A DNA stretch of 64,000 nucleotides from Holzapfeliella floricola DSM 23037 = JCM 16512 (GCF_001436605.1 NZ_AYZL01000020.1:62001-126000); one strand, 5' to 3'; positions 1 to 12,903 are shown, counted from the first letter of the stretch. Numbers and translations: made by a program. The notes: a model not told the origin generated them from the letters alone.

Positions 1-224
1 TCTTAACACTTGCTCTACGTTTATACGGTAATATCTATGCAGGTGAAATTGTCCTAGGATTAATTGGACAGCTTGCCCAAAGTAACGGAGCATTAACATA
101 TGTTGTCGCAATGCCCTTGACGCTACTATGGCAAGGATTTTCTGTTTTTATAGGTGCAATTCAGGCCTATGTTTTTGTGACATTGTCAATGGTTTACATA
201 TCACATAAAATCGAAAAAGAATAA
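1..224 (+). CDS. atpB: F1Fo ATP synthase subunit a, C-terminal part (5' end outside window)
   Basis: Open reading frame entering from the left edge (codons in phase from base 3) and ending at TAA 222-224. It encodes the last two membrane helices of subunit a, the membrane stator that forms the two proton half-channels against the c-ring. The conserved [13 protein letters not shown] segment is visible at the start; its arginine (codon 18-20) matches the essential Arg210 of the E. coli protein. It is followed by the typical Q-x-Y-V-F helix near the C terminus. It is first in the order a-c-b-delta-alpha-gamma-beta-epsilon, with atpE 39 bp downstream. The promoter and the N-terminal two thirds lie outside the window. 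Confidence 0.95.
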   Translation, partial: LTLALRLYGNIYAGEIVLGLIGQLAQSNGALTYVVAMPLTLLWQGFSVFIGAIQAYVFVTLSMVYISHKIEKE

Positions 225-485
<261 letters not shown>

Positions 486-531
486 TTTAAGTATTAGTGA
501 GTCAAAACCTGACAAAGAAAGGAGCAGATAG

Positions 532-1044
532 ATGAGTCTACATCCATTAATCGGATTGAAACTTTCATCACTTGAGCTAGGTGACGTCATTTTATACTTT
601 GTTATGTTTGTTGTTTTAATGCTCCTCATCAAACATTTTGCTTGGGAACCTATTAACAATATGTTAGAAAAGCGTCGTTCTCAAATTTCAAATGATTTAG
701 ATAATGCTGCAGCTTCTAAGCAAAAAGCGCAAACTCTTGCGCAAGAGCGTGAAGATGCTTTGAAAAACTCTAGAAGTGAAGCGCTTGAAATTGTTTCAAA
801 TGCTAAATCTCATGGAAAAGCAACACAACAACAAATGCTTGATGAAGCAAACAACGAAGCCAAAGTTATTAAAACAAATGCTCTACAAGAAGCTAAGAAG
901 TCAAAAACTGATGCTTTAAATAGTGCTCAAGCTGATATTGCAGATATTGCTGTAGCAATCTCTTCAAAACTTATTCAAAAGAATTTAACAGCCGATGATC
1001 AAAAAGATTTGATTAATAACTATATTAAGGGGCTGGATGACTAA
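532..1044 (+). CDS. atpF: F1Fo ATP synthase subunit b
   Basis: Peripheral stalk subunit, 170 residues. One N-terminal membrane helix (about residues 19-36) is followed by a long, highly charged Ala/Lys/Glu/Gln-rich helix that dimerises and links the membrane sector to F1. Length is normal for the family. An AAAGGAG-type ribosome site lies just before ATG 532. The stop codon shares one base with the atpH start (TAATG), which suggests translational coupling. Confidence 0.95.
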   Translation: MSLHPLIGLKLSSLELGDVILYFVMFVVLMLLIKHFAWEPINNMLEKRRSQISNDLDNAAASKQKAQTLAQEREDALKNSRSEALEIVSNAKSHGKATQQQMLDEANNEAKVIKTNALQEAKKSKTDALNSAQADIADIAVAISSKLIQKNLTADDQKDLINNYIKGLDD

Positions 1045-1586
1045 TGAAGTTGGATAATAAAACAATCGGTCAAAGATATGCCAAAGCCTTTTTTGAGTTA
1101 TCTCTTGAAAGAAAGACATTAGACACAGATTTTGAAGAACTGTCAGTTTTAATGCAATTAGTTAAAGAGAATACGGAACTTGGAGATGTTTTAACAGATC
1201 CAAGATTGAGAGATTCTGAAAAGCAAAAACTACTTACAACATTTTCTCAATCATTCAGTCAAAACGTTCAAGATTTTTTAAACCTGATTCAAGACTATAA
1301 ACGATTTGATAAAATTGAGTTTATTATCGATGCTTTTAACGATTACTACAATGCGTACTATCAAAAAGCGACTGGAAAAGTGACCAGCGTGGTTGCTTTA
1401 GATGATAATCAAAAAGCAAACTTATCAAAAGCTTATGCTAAAAAGTTCGGTTTAAAATCTTTTGAGTTTGAAAATGAAATTGATTCATCACTTATTGGTG
1501 GTGTAATTGTTGAAGCTCAAGGACAAGTTATTGATGGTTCAGTTCAAACAAAACTAAAAAGAGTTAAACAATCGTTACAAAAATAA
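1044..1586 (+). CDS. atpH: F1Fo ATP synthase subunit delta
   Basis: Stator subunit that connects the b dimer to the top of the alpha3-beta3 head; 180 residues, normal size. The N terminus has the family pattern (IGQRYAKAFFELSLE) and the C terminus carries the conserved IDSSLIGGVIVEAQGQVIDGS stretch, written here only as its key residues Ile-Gly-Gly and Asp-Gly-Ser. The start overlaps the atpF stop by one base. atpA follows after a short gap with its own ribosome site. Confidence 0.95.
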   Translation: MKLDNKTIGQRYAKAFFELSLERKTLDTDFEELSVLMQLVKENTELGDVLTDPRLRDSEKQKLLTTFSQSFSQNVQDFLNLIQDYKRFDKIEFIIDAFNDYYNAYYQKATGKVTSVVALDDNQKANLSKAYAKKFGLKSFEFENEIDSSLIGGVIVEAQGQVIDGSVQTKLKRVKQSLQK

Positions 1587-1592
1587 AGATAA

Positions 1593-3116
<1,524 letters not shown>

Positions 3117-3131
3117 GAGGGAGGAAGATAG

Positions 3132-5535
<2,404 letters not shown>

Positions 5536-5546
5536 GAGCGAAAATC

Positions 5547-5972
5547 ATGGCAGATAATATTATAACTGTCACTGTTGTTACTCCTTATGGAATTCAATAT
5601 AGTCACCGTGCACATATGGTTAGCGTGAAGTCGATTGATGGTGACTTAGGTATTATGGCTAATCACGAGCCAATCGTTGCCCCACTAAAAATTAGTGAAA
5701 TTAGGGTAAAGAGAACTGACAACACAACTCATGTTGACGCAATTGCGGTAAATGGTGGTTTTATAGAATTTCAAGATAATGTTGCAACAATTGTGGCAGA
5801 CGGTGCTGAACGTGCTAGAGATATTGATTTGAGTAAAGCTGAACAAGAAAAAAGTGAAGCAGAACAAAAACTTCACAAGGCTGAATCACAACACAATATT
5901 GATGAACAACGTCGTGCAGAAGTTGCACTGAAAAAAGCAATGAATAGAATTAATGTTTCTAAACATTTATAA
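5547..5972 (+). CDS. atpC: F1 ATP synthase subunit epsilon
   Basis: Rotor-associated regulatory subunit, 141 residues: an N-terminal beta-sandwich (family motifs VVTPYGIQY, DGDLGIMANHEPIVAPL and AVNGGFIEF) followed by a helical, Glu/Lys-rich C-terminal arm that in homologues inhibits ATP hydrolysis. Last gene of the operon, 11 bp after atpD and directly before a strong hairpin terminator. The murA and DUF1146 genes often found next in lactobacilli are absent here. Confidence 0.95.
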   Translation: MADNIITVTVVTPYGIQYSHRAHMVSVKSIDGDLGIMANHEPIVAPLKISEIRVKRTDNTTHVDAIAVNGGFIEFQDNVATIVADGAERARDIDLSKAEQEKSEAEQKLHKAESQHNIDEQRRAEVALKKAMNRINVSKHL

Positions 5973-5975
5973 AAA

Positions 5976-6004
5976 AGTGAACACATTTTGTGTTCGCTTT
6001 TTTT
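5976..6004 (+). terminator. Rho-independent terminator of the atp operon
   Basis: Ten-base stem AGTGAACACA (5976-5985) with TGTGTTCGCT (5989-5998), loop of three, then a run of T. It starts four bases after the atpC stop codon. Confidence 0.9.
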
Positions 6005-6052
6005 GTGAGTAGTATTTATTAAATTTATATTTTTGTTAGCCAATAATTGATA

Positions 6053-6081
6053 TTTACACACTGAATTTATGATATTATATG
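6053..6081 (+). promoter_or_regulatory. Candidate promoter for the mbl-yidD-DUF2969-rodA group
   Basis: TTTACA (6053-6058), 17 bases, TATATG (6076-6081), in the 170-base gap between the atp terminator and mbl. The -10 is poor. A TATAAT at 6125-6130 with no good -35 is an alternative. Some promoter is needed here because the atp operon ends in a terminator, but which one is used is uncertain. Confidence 0.3.
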
Positions 6082-6174
6082 AGGAGAGAATTTTATAAAT
6101 AAAAAAATGATTTTTTTATCGTCATATAATGTATTAAAATTCGACATGATTGACATGTGAAGGGAAAGATAATC

Positions 6175-7158
6175 GTGGTTAAAAATATAGGAATCGATTT
6201 AGGAACTGCTAATGTTCTAATTAATGTTGCTGGAGATGGAATCGTTTTAAATGAACCATCTGTGGTCGCAATCGATACAAAGAATAATGAAGTTGTTGCT
6301 GTAGGTACAGAAGCCTATCGTATGGTAGGACGTACACCTGGAAATATTAAAGCAATTAGGCCACTAAAAGATGGGGTTATTGCTGATTTCGATATTACAG
6401 AAGCGATGTTAACTTATTTTATTGAAAAACTAAACTTAAAAGGCTTTTTATCTAAGCCAAATATTTTAATATGTGCACCTACAAATGTGACAGATATTGA
6501 ACAAAAAGCTATCATTCAAGCTGCCGAAAAAGCAGGTGGAAATAAAGTCTATTTGGAGTTTGAGCCCAAAGTAGCAGCTGTAGGGGCTGGACTAGACATT
6601 TTCAAACCTCAAGGTAATATGGTTATTGATATTGGTGGTGGTACAAGTGATATTGCTGTTCTTTCTATGGGAGAAGTTGTAACAAGTCGTTCACTACACT
6701 ACGCAGGTAACAAAATGGATCAAAATATCGTCGCTTATATTAAACAAAAATATAATCTTTTGATTGGTGAACGAACAGCTGAGACTATCAAAAAAGAAAT
6801 TGGTTCTGCTTTTGAAGCTGAAGAATCACAAGAAATTGAAGTTCGTGGTCGAGATATGATTGATGGGTTGCCCAAAGTAATGACCATTAATGCAGTTGAA
6901 GTTGAAAAAGTACTGTCAGAAGGTTTAATAAGTATTATCGATGCTGCAAAAGAAGTTTTAGAACAGACACCTCCTGAGTTAGCTGCTGACATTATTGATC
7001 GTGGTATTATGCTAACAGGTGGTGGTGCTTTGCTAAATAACTTAGATCGTTTATTAGCACATCACCTAAAAGTACCAGTTATTGTTGCAGAAAATAGTTT
7101 AGATGCTGTTGCTATTGGGACTGGTATTTTATTAGATAATATTGCCAAGAGAAAATAA
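6175..7158 (+). CDS. mbl: MreB-like actin homologue Mbl
   Basis: Bacterial actin that organises sidewall peptidoglycan synthesis together with MreBCD and RodA; 327 residues. Phosphate-binding motifs of the actin/Hsp70 fold are seen: [13 protein letters not shown] at the N terminus, [13 protein letters not shown] in the middle and [10 protein letters not shown] near the C terminus. It is a paralogue of the mreB at 22.8 kb, and its position between atpC and rodA is the usual place of mbl in lactobacilli. I choose GTG 6175 ([10 protein letters not shown]) because GAAGGGA at 6159-6165 is well spaced for it; GTG 6157 would have no ribosome site. The stop overlaps the yidD start by one base. Confidence 0.93.
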   Translation: MVKNIGIDLGTANVLINVAGDGIVLNEPSVVAIDTKNNEVVAVGTEAYRMVGRTPGNIKAIRPLKDGVIADFDITEAMLTYFIEKLNLKGFLSKPNILICAPTNVTDIEQKAIIQAAEKAGGNKVYLEFEPKVAAVGAGLDIFKPQGNMVIDIGGGTSDIAVLSMGEVVTSRSLHYAGNKMDQNIVAYIKQKYNLLIGERTAETIKKEIGSAFEAEESQEIEVRGRDMIDGLPKVMTINAVEVEKVLSEGLISIIDAAKEVLEQTPPELAADIIDRGIMLTGGGALLNNLDRLLAHHLKVPVIVAENSLDAVAIGTGILLDNIAKRK

Positions 7159-7448
7159 TGCGCGTTCTTTTCTTAAAATGTATTAGATTTTATCAAAAAC
7201 AAGTGTCTCCTCTGTTGCCCAAACGTTGTCGATTTTATCCAACGTGTTCTCAGTATACTTTTAAAGCTATTGAAAAACATGGCGCTGTTAAGGGTACTAT
7301 AATGGGTATTTCAAGAATTTTAAGATGTCAGCCATTTAACAAAGGTGGGCTTGATTTTGTTCCGGATAAATTTACGCTTTTTCGTAATAAAAAATCTGAT
7401 AAAATAGGCGACGAGATAATTAACAAAAATAAAAAAAGTAGTGAGTAG
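7158..7448 (+). CDS. yidD: Membrane protein insertion efficiency factor YidD
   Basis: Small protein of 96 residues of the YidD/UPF0161 family, thought to assist YidC-dependent membrane insertion. The family core is clear: [21 protein letters not shown] with the conserved Cys-Arg-Phe-x-Pro-x-Cys-Ser, then [14 protein letters not shown]. The C-terminal tail after about residue 75 is a charged Lys/Asn-rich extension. Start is coupled to the mbl stop (TAATG). Confidence 0.9.
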   Translation: MRVLFLKCIRFYQKQVSPLLPKRCRFYPTCSQYTFKAIEKHGAVKGTIMGISRILRCQPFNKGGLDFVPDKFTLFRNKKSDKIGDEIINKNKKSSE

Positions 7449-7456
7449 AGAATTTT

Positions 7457-7687
7457 ATGTCTAAAAAAGCGAAAAATATTAATGTAGAAATTAATGAAAT
7501 TAATAATAAAAATGAAAATTACTATGAAGTGGCTATTCCAAATAAACAGGTAATTGGAACTATCAAAAAGGTGGAATCTCGCTATCAAATAGATATTGAA
7601 AAATCGAATAAGACACTATTTGCAAACAATTTAGAAAGTGCCATCAATGATTTACTTGTTTATTTTAACTTGCACGGTAAAATCTAA
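7457..7687 (+). CDS. DUF2969 family protein
   Basis: 76-residue charged protein without membrane segments, matching by pattern and position the DUF2969 family of lactobacilli, which lies between mbl and rodA. Function is unknown; co-location with mbl and rodA suggests, without proof, a link to cell elongation. Gaps to both neighbours are short, so it is probably cotranscribed. Confidence 0.75.
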   Translation: MSKKAKNINVEINEINNKNENYYEVAIPNKQVIGTIKKVESRYQIDIEKSNKTLFANNLESAINDLLVYFNLHGKI

Positions 7688-7720
7688 ATTTCAAAATAAA
7701 AATCTAGAGGAGTATAAATT

Positions 7721-8899
7721 ATGGCACAAGTAGATGAAAAACCCAGCCTAATTGATCGACTAGATTTTGGAATTATTGTTCCTGTTTTACTACTAGCAGT
7801 TGTCGGAATGTATGCTATCTGGCTGGCTTCAGGAGCTAGTTTAAAGTCCATTATATCTCAGATTATTTGGTACTTTGTGGGTTTTTTGATTGTAGCAGTT
7901 ATCATGCAGTTTGATTCAGAACAATTATTTAAAGTCTCCCCGTATGCATATGCAGCAGGACTGACGCTGTTGTTTTTAGTCTTGATTTTCCATGATCGAT
8001 CACTTGCAGCAGACACCGGGGCTATGAGTTGGTTTAAGATAGGACCGTTTACATTTCAACCTTCGGAGGTAATGAAACCAGCTTTTATCCTGATGCTAGG
8101 GCGATTGATTTATCGGCATAACCAACACTATCGTGAACACACCGTTCGAAACGATAGTGTTTTAATCGCTAAACTTGTTCTAGCAATGCTGCCAGTAGCA
8201 GTGCTATTAAAACTTCAAAATGATTTTGGGACAATGTTAGTTTTCTTTGCAATTTTAGGTGGTGCGATTTTAGTATCAGGAGTTACCTGGAAAATTTTAT
8301 TACCGGTTTTCTTATCAGTCTCAATTATTGGGACTATTGCTATTTTGTTAGTCTCAACACCTAATGGTCAAGAAATTTTAAGACAATTTAATTTCAAAGC
8401 TTATCAGTTTGAAAGAATTAATAGTTGGTTAGACCCTTCAGGGGATACTGCCAATAACTCAATGCAGTTGTGGCAAAGCATGAAAGCTATTGGTTCAGGA
8501 GAATTGTTTGGTCGTGGATTTGGTGTAAGAGTCGTTAATGTTCCAGTTCAAACGACAGATATGGTTTTTTCAATCATAGGGGAAAGCTTTGGCTTTGTCG
8601 GTATTATTGGTGTCATTTTAACGTATTTTTATTTAATTTTTAATATGGTTAAAGTGGCTTTTCAAACCCGTAATGCTTTTTACTCATATGTTTCGACAGG
8701 AGTTATCATGATGATTTTATTCCATGTTTTTGAAAATATTGGAATGAGTATTGATCTCTTACCACTAACAGGGATTCCGTTACCATTTATTTCATCAGGA
8801 GGATCTGCTTTGCTGGGAAATATGATAGGTGTTGGGTTGATTCTTTCAATGAAATATCATCATAAAAGTTATATTTTCAGTGGTAAAGGCGAATTTTAA
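7721..8899 (+). CDS. rodA: SEDS glycosyltransferase RodA
   Basis: Polytopic membrane protein of 392 residues in the SEDS family; RodA polymerises lipid II into glycan strands during elongation, working with a class B PBP. Family motifs seen: QPSEVMKPAFIL, LQNDFGTMLVFF, and PLTGIPLPFISSGGSALLGN near the C terminus. I assign RodA rather than FtsW because it sits beside mbl and because a second SEDS gene at 55.4 kb has the FtsW context. Ribosome site TAGAGGAG precedes ATG 7721. Confidence 0.92.
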   Translation: MAQVDEKPSLIDRLDFGIIVPVLLLAVVGMYAIWLASGASLKSIISQIIWYFVGFLIVAVIMQFDSEQLFKVSPYAYAAGLTLLFLVLIFHDRSLAADTGAMSWFKIGPFTFQPSEVMKPAFILMLGRLIYRHNQHYREHTVRNDSVLIAKLVLAMLPVAVLLKLQNDFGTMLVFFAILGGAILVSGVTWKILLPVFLSVSIIGTIAILLVSTPNGQEILRQFNFKAYQFERINSWLDPSGDTANNSMQLWQSMKAIGSGELFGRGFGVRVVNVPVQTTDMVFSIIGESFGFVGIIGVILTYFYLIFNMVKVAFQTRNAFYSYVSTGVIMMILFHVFENIGMSIDLLPLTGIPLPFISSGGSALLGNMIGVGLILSMKYHHKSYIFSGKGEF

Positions 8900-8929
8900 T
8901 ATTTATATCAGTTAGGAGAGTGGCGCTAA

Positions 8930-9892
8930 ATGACTAATAGTCAAATAGTTGAAGTTGAACAGAATGTCAATAATTTGTTTAAACGTTTTGAAACGGGTGA
9001 CTTTTACAATACACTGTATCAACAATTTTACAAAATAAAAGAGCAGGTCAACTATCAAAAAAGACGCCGTCCGATTCAAATAGCAGAGTTAACTGATAGC
9101 AATATTGAGTTAATCAAGTCTCTTGCTCGGGAAGAAAAAATTCAATCTCCTAAAATGGCTGATTTAAAATTTTTAGTGCAGTTTATAGGTTCAACAAATG
9201 TTGATATTAGAGAAAAGTATGTATTAAAAACTATTGTTGAAAGCATTAAAAAGCATTATTATACTGAAAATCAATTAATCTGGTTAAGAGATTTTATACT
9301 GGACTTAGATAATTTATATTCTCACATTTTAGAACCTAAAAATGATGCTGTTTTAGTTAGAAGTGGAGCATTATTAATTTTGAATGCTATCTTGGTAGAA
9401 GATGAAAAATTTTACAATTTATTATCGCCACAAGATTACCAATCGATTGCTTTGAGATTAGCTACATATTCTTTGTTGGAGCAAGATTATCAGGGGTACA
9501 ATTCTAAAATGGGTTGGATTCAAACATACAGTTTGATTGTTGAAGCTACCAAAAAAATATGTGAAGCACCTGTTCACCGTGCACTGAAAGTCTATTTAAT
9601 GACAGCAGTTGTGTTTGCCTATTTGCAAACAGATGTACCACTTATTTTTGGTGAAAATCAAGGTTTAGCTGATTTAATATCTAGCTTTTCATTGAGAGAT
9701 AATTTCTATGATTATTTTATTTTAATGCTTTTAACACAGTGGAATGAGCAGTATAAAGATGATTATAGCTCTAATGAGCAGTCAGGTTTTTGGCATCAGG
9801 TTTATAATAGTGAACGTTTACTAGACAGCTTATTAGTGTTAGATGATTTATCTAATACTATTCGTAATTTAATAAAAAATGAAATCAAATAA
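8930..9892 (+). CDS. DUF2785-like protein of unknown function
   Basis: 320 residues, predicted soluble and largely helical. I recognise a DUF2785-like core: a VRSGALLILNAIL segment near residue 140, followed by an EQDYQGYNSKMGWIQTYSLI segment near 185-205 that corresponds to the family's conserved Tyr-x-x-Lys-x-Gly-Trp region. No catalytic motif was identified. It has its own GGAGAG ribosome site, follows rodA by 30 bp and ends at a bidirectional terminator, so it may be cotranscribed with mbl-rodA. Function is not known; the family call rests on remembered patterns only. Confidence 0.6.
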   Translation: MTNSQIVEVEQNVNNLFKRFETGDFYNTLYQQFYKIKEQVNYQKRRRPIQIAELTDSNIELIKSLAREEKIQSPKMADLKFLVQFIGSTNVDIREKYVLKTIVESIKKHYYTENQLIWLRDFILDLDNLYSHILEPKNDAVLVRSGALLILNAILVEDEKFYNLLSPQDYQSIALRLATYSLLEQDYQGYNSKMGWIQTYSLIVEATKKICEAPVHRALKVYLMTAVVFAYLQTDVPLIFGENQGLADLISSFSLRDNFYDYFILMLLTQWNEQYKDDYSSNEQSGFWHQVYNSERLLDSLLVLDDLSNTIRNLIKNEIK

Positions 9893-9921
9893 AAAAGCCA
9901 TTTATTATAAATGGCTTTTTT
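9891..9921. terminator. Bidirectional terminator between convergent genes
   Basis: Nine-base stem AGCCATTTA (9896-9904) with TAAATGGCT (9908-9916), flanked by A-run and T-run so that it works on both strands. It serves the DUF2785 gene (+) and the rarA group (-). Confidence 0.9.
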
Positions 9922-10213
9922 ATTTGATATTAGTATTAATTGAAACTGAAAGTATAATAGATAAAATGATTAAAGTAATACTAGTTAATATTAAAGTAAT
10001 AATATTATAGACCGCGGGTAGGGTAAACAGGATACCTATGCCAATACATGCGATAGCAAACAGTGCAATCGCAAATGTAAATAATGCACGACTTAAGAAG
10101 GGGTCTCTTTCGGGATGGAAAACTAAAAATGGTTTATTTTTAGTATAGAGAAGACATCCTCCTATATAACAGATGATTGCTATGAAAACAATCATAATAA
10201 TCTTTATAATCAT
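9920..10213 (-). CDS. Small three-helix membrane protein, function unknown
   Basis: 97 residues with three strongly hydrophobic stretches (about 3-22, 44-66 and 68-90) separated by a short hydrophilic HPERDPFLSR loop. No family recognised with confidence. It starts 4 bp after the rarA stop and ends in the shared terminator, so it is the last gene of the yueI-rarA group. Start ATG 10213; no better alternative seen. Confidence 0.6.
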   Translation of the reverse strand: MIIKIIMIVFIAIICYIGGCLLYTKNKPFLVFHPERDPFLSRALFTFAIALFAIACIGIGILFTLPAVYNIITLILTSITLIILSIILSVSINTNIK

Positions 10214-10217
10214 AGAA

Positions 10218-11507
10218 TTAATGACGTCCTTTTCTTTGAAGTTCTTTTAGTTTTTGATACTGATTTTTTAAGGCGGTCTCGAACTTACCGTTACCTTTAG
10301 GATGAAAATATTTGGCGTCGCTTAACTTATCAGGTAGATAAGCTTGAGCAACGAAGTCGTTATCGAAATCATGTGGGTATAAATAGCCAACGCCATTGCC
10401 TAATTTTTCAGCGCCATTGTAATGAGCATCCTTTATATGGTTAGGGATATCACCGGTTTGATTATTTTGAATATCATTTATTGCTGAATCAATAGCGGTT
10501 AAGCTAGCATTTGATTTTGGAGATAGACAAAGTTCAATGACAGCATTACTTAATGGAATTCTAGCCTCTGGAAATCCCACTTTTTCTGCAGCTTCTATAG
10601 CTGCCATTGTATGAACCCAAGCTTGTGGATTAGCCAATCCAATATCTTCAAAAACAATGACTGTCAGACGTCTGATAATGCTAATTAAATCGCCTGATAA
10701 AATCAATCTAGCTAAATAGTGAAGTGCTGCATCAGTATCTGAACCTCGAATTGATTTTTGAAAAGCTGAAAGTAAATTGTAATGACTATCACCATTTTTG
10801 TCAGCTGATATATTGTGTTTTTGAATAGATTCTTCGATAATGGGAACATCAATCACAGTTTTACCAGATTCGTCATCTGAAGATGACGAAGATAATACAG
10901 CAAGCTCAAGACCATTCAATGCATTTCTTAAATCACCGTTACTACGGGTGATAAGTAGTTTTCTGGCATCTTCAGTTAAGCTGACATTGTACTTTTTTAG
11001 TCCATTTTTAGTGTCAGATAAAGCACGATTAAGGGCTTGACTAATATCTTTTGGATCTAGTGAATGTAATTCAAATATTTCTGTTCGAGATCGGATTGCA
11101 GGAGAAATAGAGATATAGGGATTTTCAGTAGTTGCCCCTATTAAAACGATTTTACCTGATTCAAGCATAGGTAGCAAAAAATCTTGCTTAGTCTTATCTA
11201 GTCGGTGGATTTCATCGAGTAGTAAAACGACCGTTCCACTCATCTTTGCTTCCTCAGCGACAATCTTTAGTTCTTTTTTACCATCAATAGCTGCATTCAA
11301 TTGCCTAAAAGCAAATTCTGTACTGCCAGCAATTGCACTGGCAATACTTGTTTTCCCAATACCTGGTGGGCCATACAAAATCATTGATGTTAATCGTTTG
11401 GCTTTTACCATACGATAGATAATTTTATTTTGCCCCACCAAATGTTGTTGTCCAACTATTTCATCTATTGTTTTTGGACGCATACGAAAGGCTAGGGGAG
11501 CCACCAT
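10218..11507 (-). CDS. rarA: Replication-associated recombination protein A (AAA+ ATPase)
   Basis: RarA/MgsA-type AAA+ ATPase of 429 residues, related to the clamp loader and acting at stalled replication forks. Near the N terminus: the RPKTIDEIVGQQHLVG box, Walker A GPPGIGKTS near residue 46, Walker B LLLDEIHR near 95, sensor 1 IGATTENPY and an arginine-finger region SPAIRSRTEIFEL. The C-terminal RarA domain is full length. AAAGGAG lies before the ATG at 11507. yueI ends two bases upstream, so the two are coupled. Confidence 0.93.
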   Translation of the reverse strand: MVAPLAFRMRPKTIDEIVGQQHLVGQNKIIYRMVKAKRLTSMILYGPPGIGKTSIASAIAGSTEFAFRQLNAAIDGKKELKIVAEEAKMSGTVVLLLDEIHRLDKTKQDFLLPMLESGKIVLIGATTENPYISISPAIRSRTEIFELHSLDPKDISQALNRALSDTKNGLKKYNVSLTEDARKLLITRSNGDLRNALNGLELAVLSSSSSDDESGKTVIDVPIIEESIQKHNISADKNGDSHYNLLSAFQKSIRGSDTDAALHYLARLILSGDLISIIRRLTVIVFEDIGLANPQAWVHTMAAIEAAEKVGFPEARIPLSNAVIELCLSPKSNASLTAIDSAINDIQNNQTGDIPNHIKDAHYNGAEKLGNGVGYLYPHDFDNDFVAQAYLPDKLSDAKYFHPKGNGKFETALKNQYQKLKELQRKGRH

Positions 11508-11509
11508 AA

Positions 11510-11977
11510 TTATTCTCCTTTAAATAATTTTTTTATTTTAGACCAAACTGATATTTTCTCAAGCTTATAGTTGGAATTAGAATCAGTTTTTTTGTTATAT
11601 TTTTGAGTAATATCAATAATTGATTCGTTAATAGCATCTTTTGAAACGACAAGCACGCCTGTTGCTTCATCAACTGTTTGAGCAGATTGGTCGCTAATTA
11701 ATGAAAATCTAATATTGTTTTGAGAGCAACTCTTAATAATTAGTGATGCGTTAGGAGTGTTAATTTTGTTGTTAATTAATACTTGGTAATTTTGGTAACT
11801 AGGGATATGGTCAACCAGAGTCTCAACGAGTTCTTTGTTTTTGAACTGTGCTACTGATAGTCTGACTAGAACACGTTCACGTAGGGAACCAAGATACTGG
11901 CGTCTTTCGTCTGGGTTGGTTTGAGGTGTAGACCCCATACTGTTTTTTTCAAGACGATCGGTTAGGTTATCTGTCAT
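11510..11977 (-). CDS. yueI: YueI family protein (DUF1694)
   Basis: 155-residue soluble protein. The N-terminal pattern PDERRQYLGSLRERVLVRLSV is typical of the YueI/DUF1694 family, whose function is unknown. The ribosome site is the complement of CACCTCCTT at 11987-11995, a near-perfect anti-16S match for ATG 11977. Only about 35 bases separate the start from the rpsD terminator T-run, so either a promoter lies in that gap or rpsD read-through supplies transcription. Followed at once by rarA. Confidence 0.8.
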   Translation of the reverse strand: MTDNLTDRLEKNSMGSTPQTNPDERRQYLGSLRERVLVRLSVAQFKNKELVETLVDHIPSYQNYQVLINNKINTPNASLIIKSCSQNNIRFSLISDQSAQTVDEATGVLVVSKDAINESIIDITQKYNKKTDSNSNYKLEKISVWSKIKKLFKGE

Positions 11978-12010
11978 GTGGAAAGCACCTCCTTATAATA
12001 AAAGTGTATT

Positions 12011-12040
12011 AAAAAATCCCCGATAAAGATACCGGGGAAT
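12011..12040 (-). terminator. Terminator of rpsD
   Basis: On the minus strand a GC-rich stem (TCCCCG 12017-12022 with CGGGGA 12033-12038 as read on the plus strand) followed by the T-run complementary to A at 12011-12016. It lies 19 bases beyond the rpsD stop. Confidence 0.85.
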
Positions 12041-12058
12041 AAACAAAATAAATAAATA

Positions 12059-12673
12059 TTAAAGTTTTTGGTTGTAGAATTCAACAACAAGTGATTCGTC
12101 GATTTCTGGTTCAAGTTCATCACGTTCTGGTAAACGAGTTAATGAACCTGTTAATTTGTTATCGTCAAATGAAACGAAAGCAGGACGAGCAACTGTAGCT
12201 TCAACTGCTTCTTTAACGATAGCCAAGTTTTGTGAACGTTCTCTAAGAGCGATAACTTGGTTAGGTTTTACTTCAAATGAAGGAATATCAACGCGTTGAC
12301 CATCAACAGTCACGTGACCGTGGTTAACTAATTGACGAGCTTGACGACGTGTAGTTGCTAAACCTAGACGGTAAACAACATTGTCTAAACGACGTTCTAG
12401 TAAGACCATGAAGTTAACACCGTGTTTACCTTCACGAATTTTACCAGCTTTAACGAAAAGATTCATAAATTGACGTTCAGTTAGACCGTACATCACACGT
12501 AGTTTTTGTTTTTCACGTAATTGTGAACCGTATTCTGAAATTTTACCACGACGAGCGTTTGGACCGTGGTCACCTGGTGCGTAAGGGCGACGTGCAAGTT
12601 CTTTACCAGTACCTGATAAAGAAATTCCAAGACGACGAGATTTTTTCCAACTAGGACCTGTATATCTTGACAT
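12059..12673 (-). CDS. rpsD: Small ribosomal subunit protein uS4
   Basis: Primary 16S rRNA-binding protein needed to nucleate 30S assembly; 204 residues. Typical start [16 protein letters not shown] and S4 domain [24 protein letters not shown]. The N terminus lacks the zinc-binding cysteines found in some uS4 proteins, i.e. a C-minus form. Start at 12673 with GGAGGA upstream; the frame is open 60 bases further but that part does not match the family. It is monocistronic, with its own promoter, structured leader and terminator. uS4 represses its own mRNA in related bacteria. Confidence 0.97.
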   Translation of the reverse strand: MSRYTGPSWKKSRRLGISLSGTGKELARRPYAPGDHGPNARRGKISEYGSQLREKQKLRVMYGLTERQFMNLFVKAGKIREGKHGVNFMVLLERRLDNVVYRLGLATTRRQARQLVNHGHVTVDGQRVDIPSFEVKPNQVIALRERSQNLAIVKEAVEATVARPAFVSFDDNKLTGSLTRLPERDELEPEIDESLVVEFYNQKL

Positions 12674-12699
12674 AAAAATGTTCCTCCATAAAATTTGAT

Positions 12700-12845
12700 T
12701 ATTGGAGTAAAATATAAGAAATAAGTTCGGCATTCGTGCATTTCATGTTGACACTTTCACCACGTGCAGCCGCGGGTTACTCATTGACTTAAAGCGCCAT
12801 GAAATGTTGACGTTCTTGCCACTTATTGCTGCAATATTTTACACT
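12700..12845 (-). promoter_or_regulatory. rpsD mRNA leader, probable S4 autoregulatory structure
   Basis: The untranslated region can fold into a long hairpin. Given as plus-strand positions, AATAAGT 12720-12726 pairs with ACTTATT 12821-12827, GGCA 12729-12732 with TGCC 12817-12820, and CATTTCATG 12739-12747 with CATGAAATG 12798-12806 (nine perfect pairs). A GC-rich apical part lies around 12760-12775. Such structured leaders before rpsD bind S4 in Firmicutes; assigning that role here is inference from position and fold. Confidence 0.7.
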
Positions 12846-12851
12846 TTAATC

Positions 12852-12880
12852 ATTATAGATGAAATATGATTTTAAATCAA
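12852..12880 (-). promoter_or_regulatory. rpsD promoter
   Basis: On the minus strand TTGATT (12875-12880), exactly 17 bases, TATAAT (12852-12857). It lies about 10 bases upstream of the structured rpsD leader. Confidence 0.85.
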
Positions 12881-12903
12881 GCCTATTTATTTAGTGAAAA
12901 GGC

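Noticed and set aside
6143-6157. Direct repeat GACATG-ATT-GACATG before mbl
   Set aside because: Two six-base copies are expected by chance in AT-rich DNA and no further copies were seen.
12674-12733. N-terminal extension of rpsD
   Set aside because: It lies inside the untranslated leader and has no similarity to uS4; MSRYTG at 12673 has the ribosome site.
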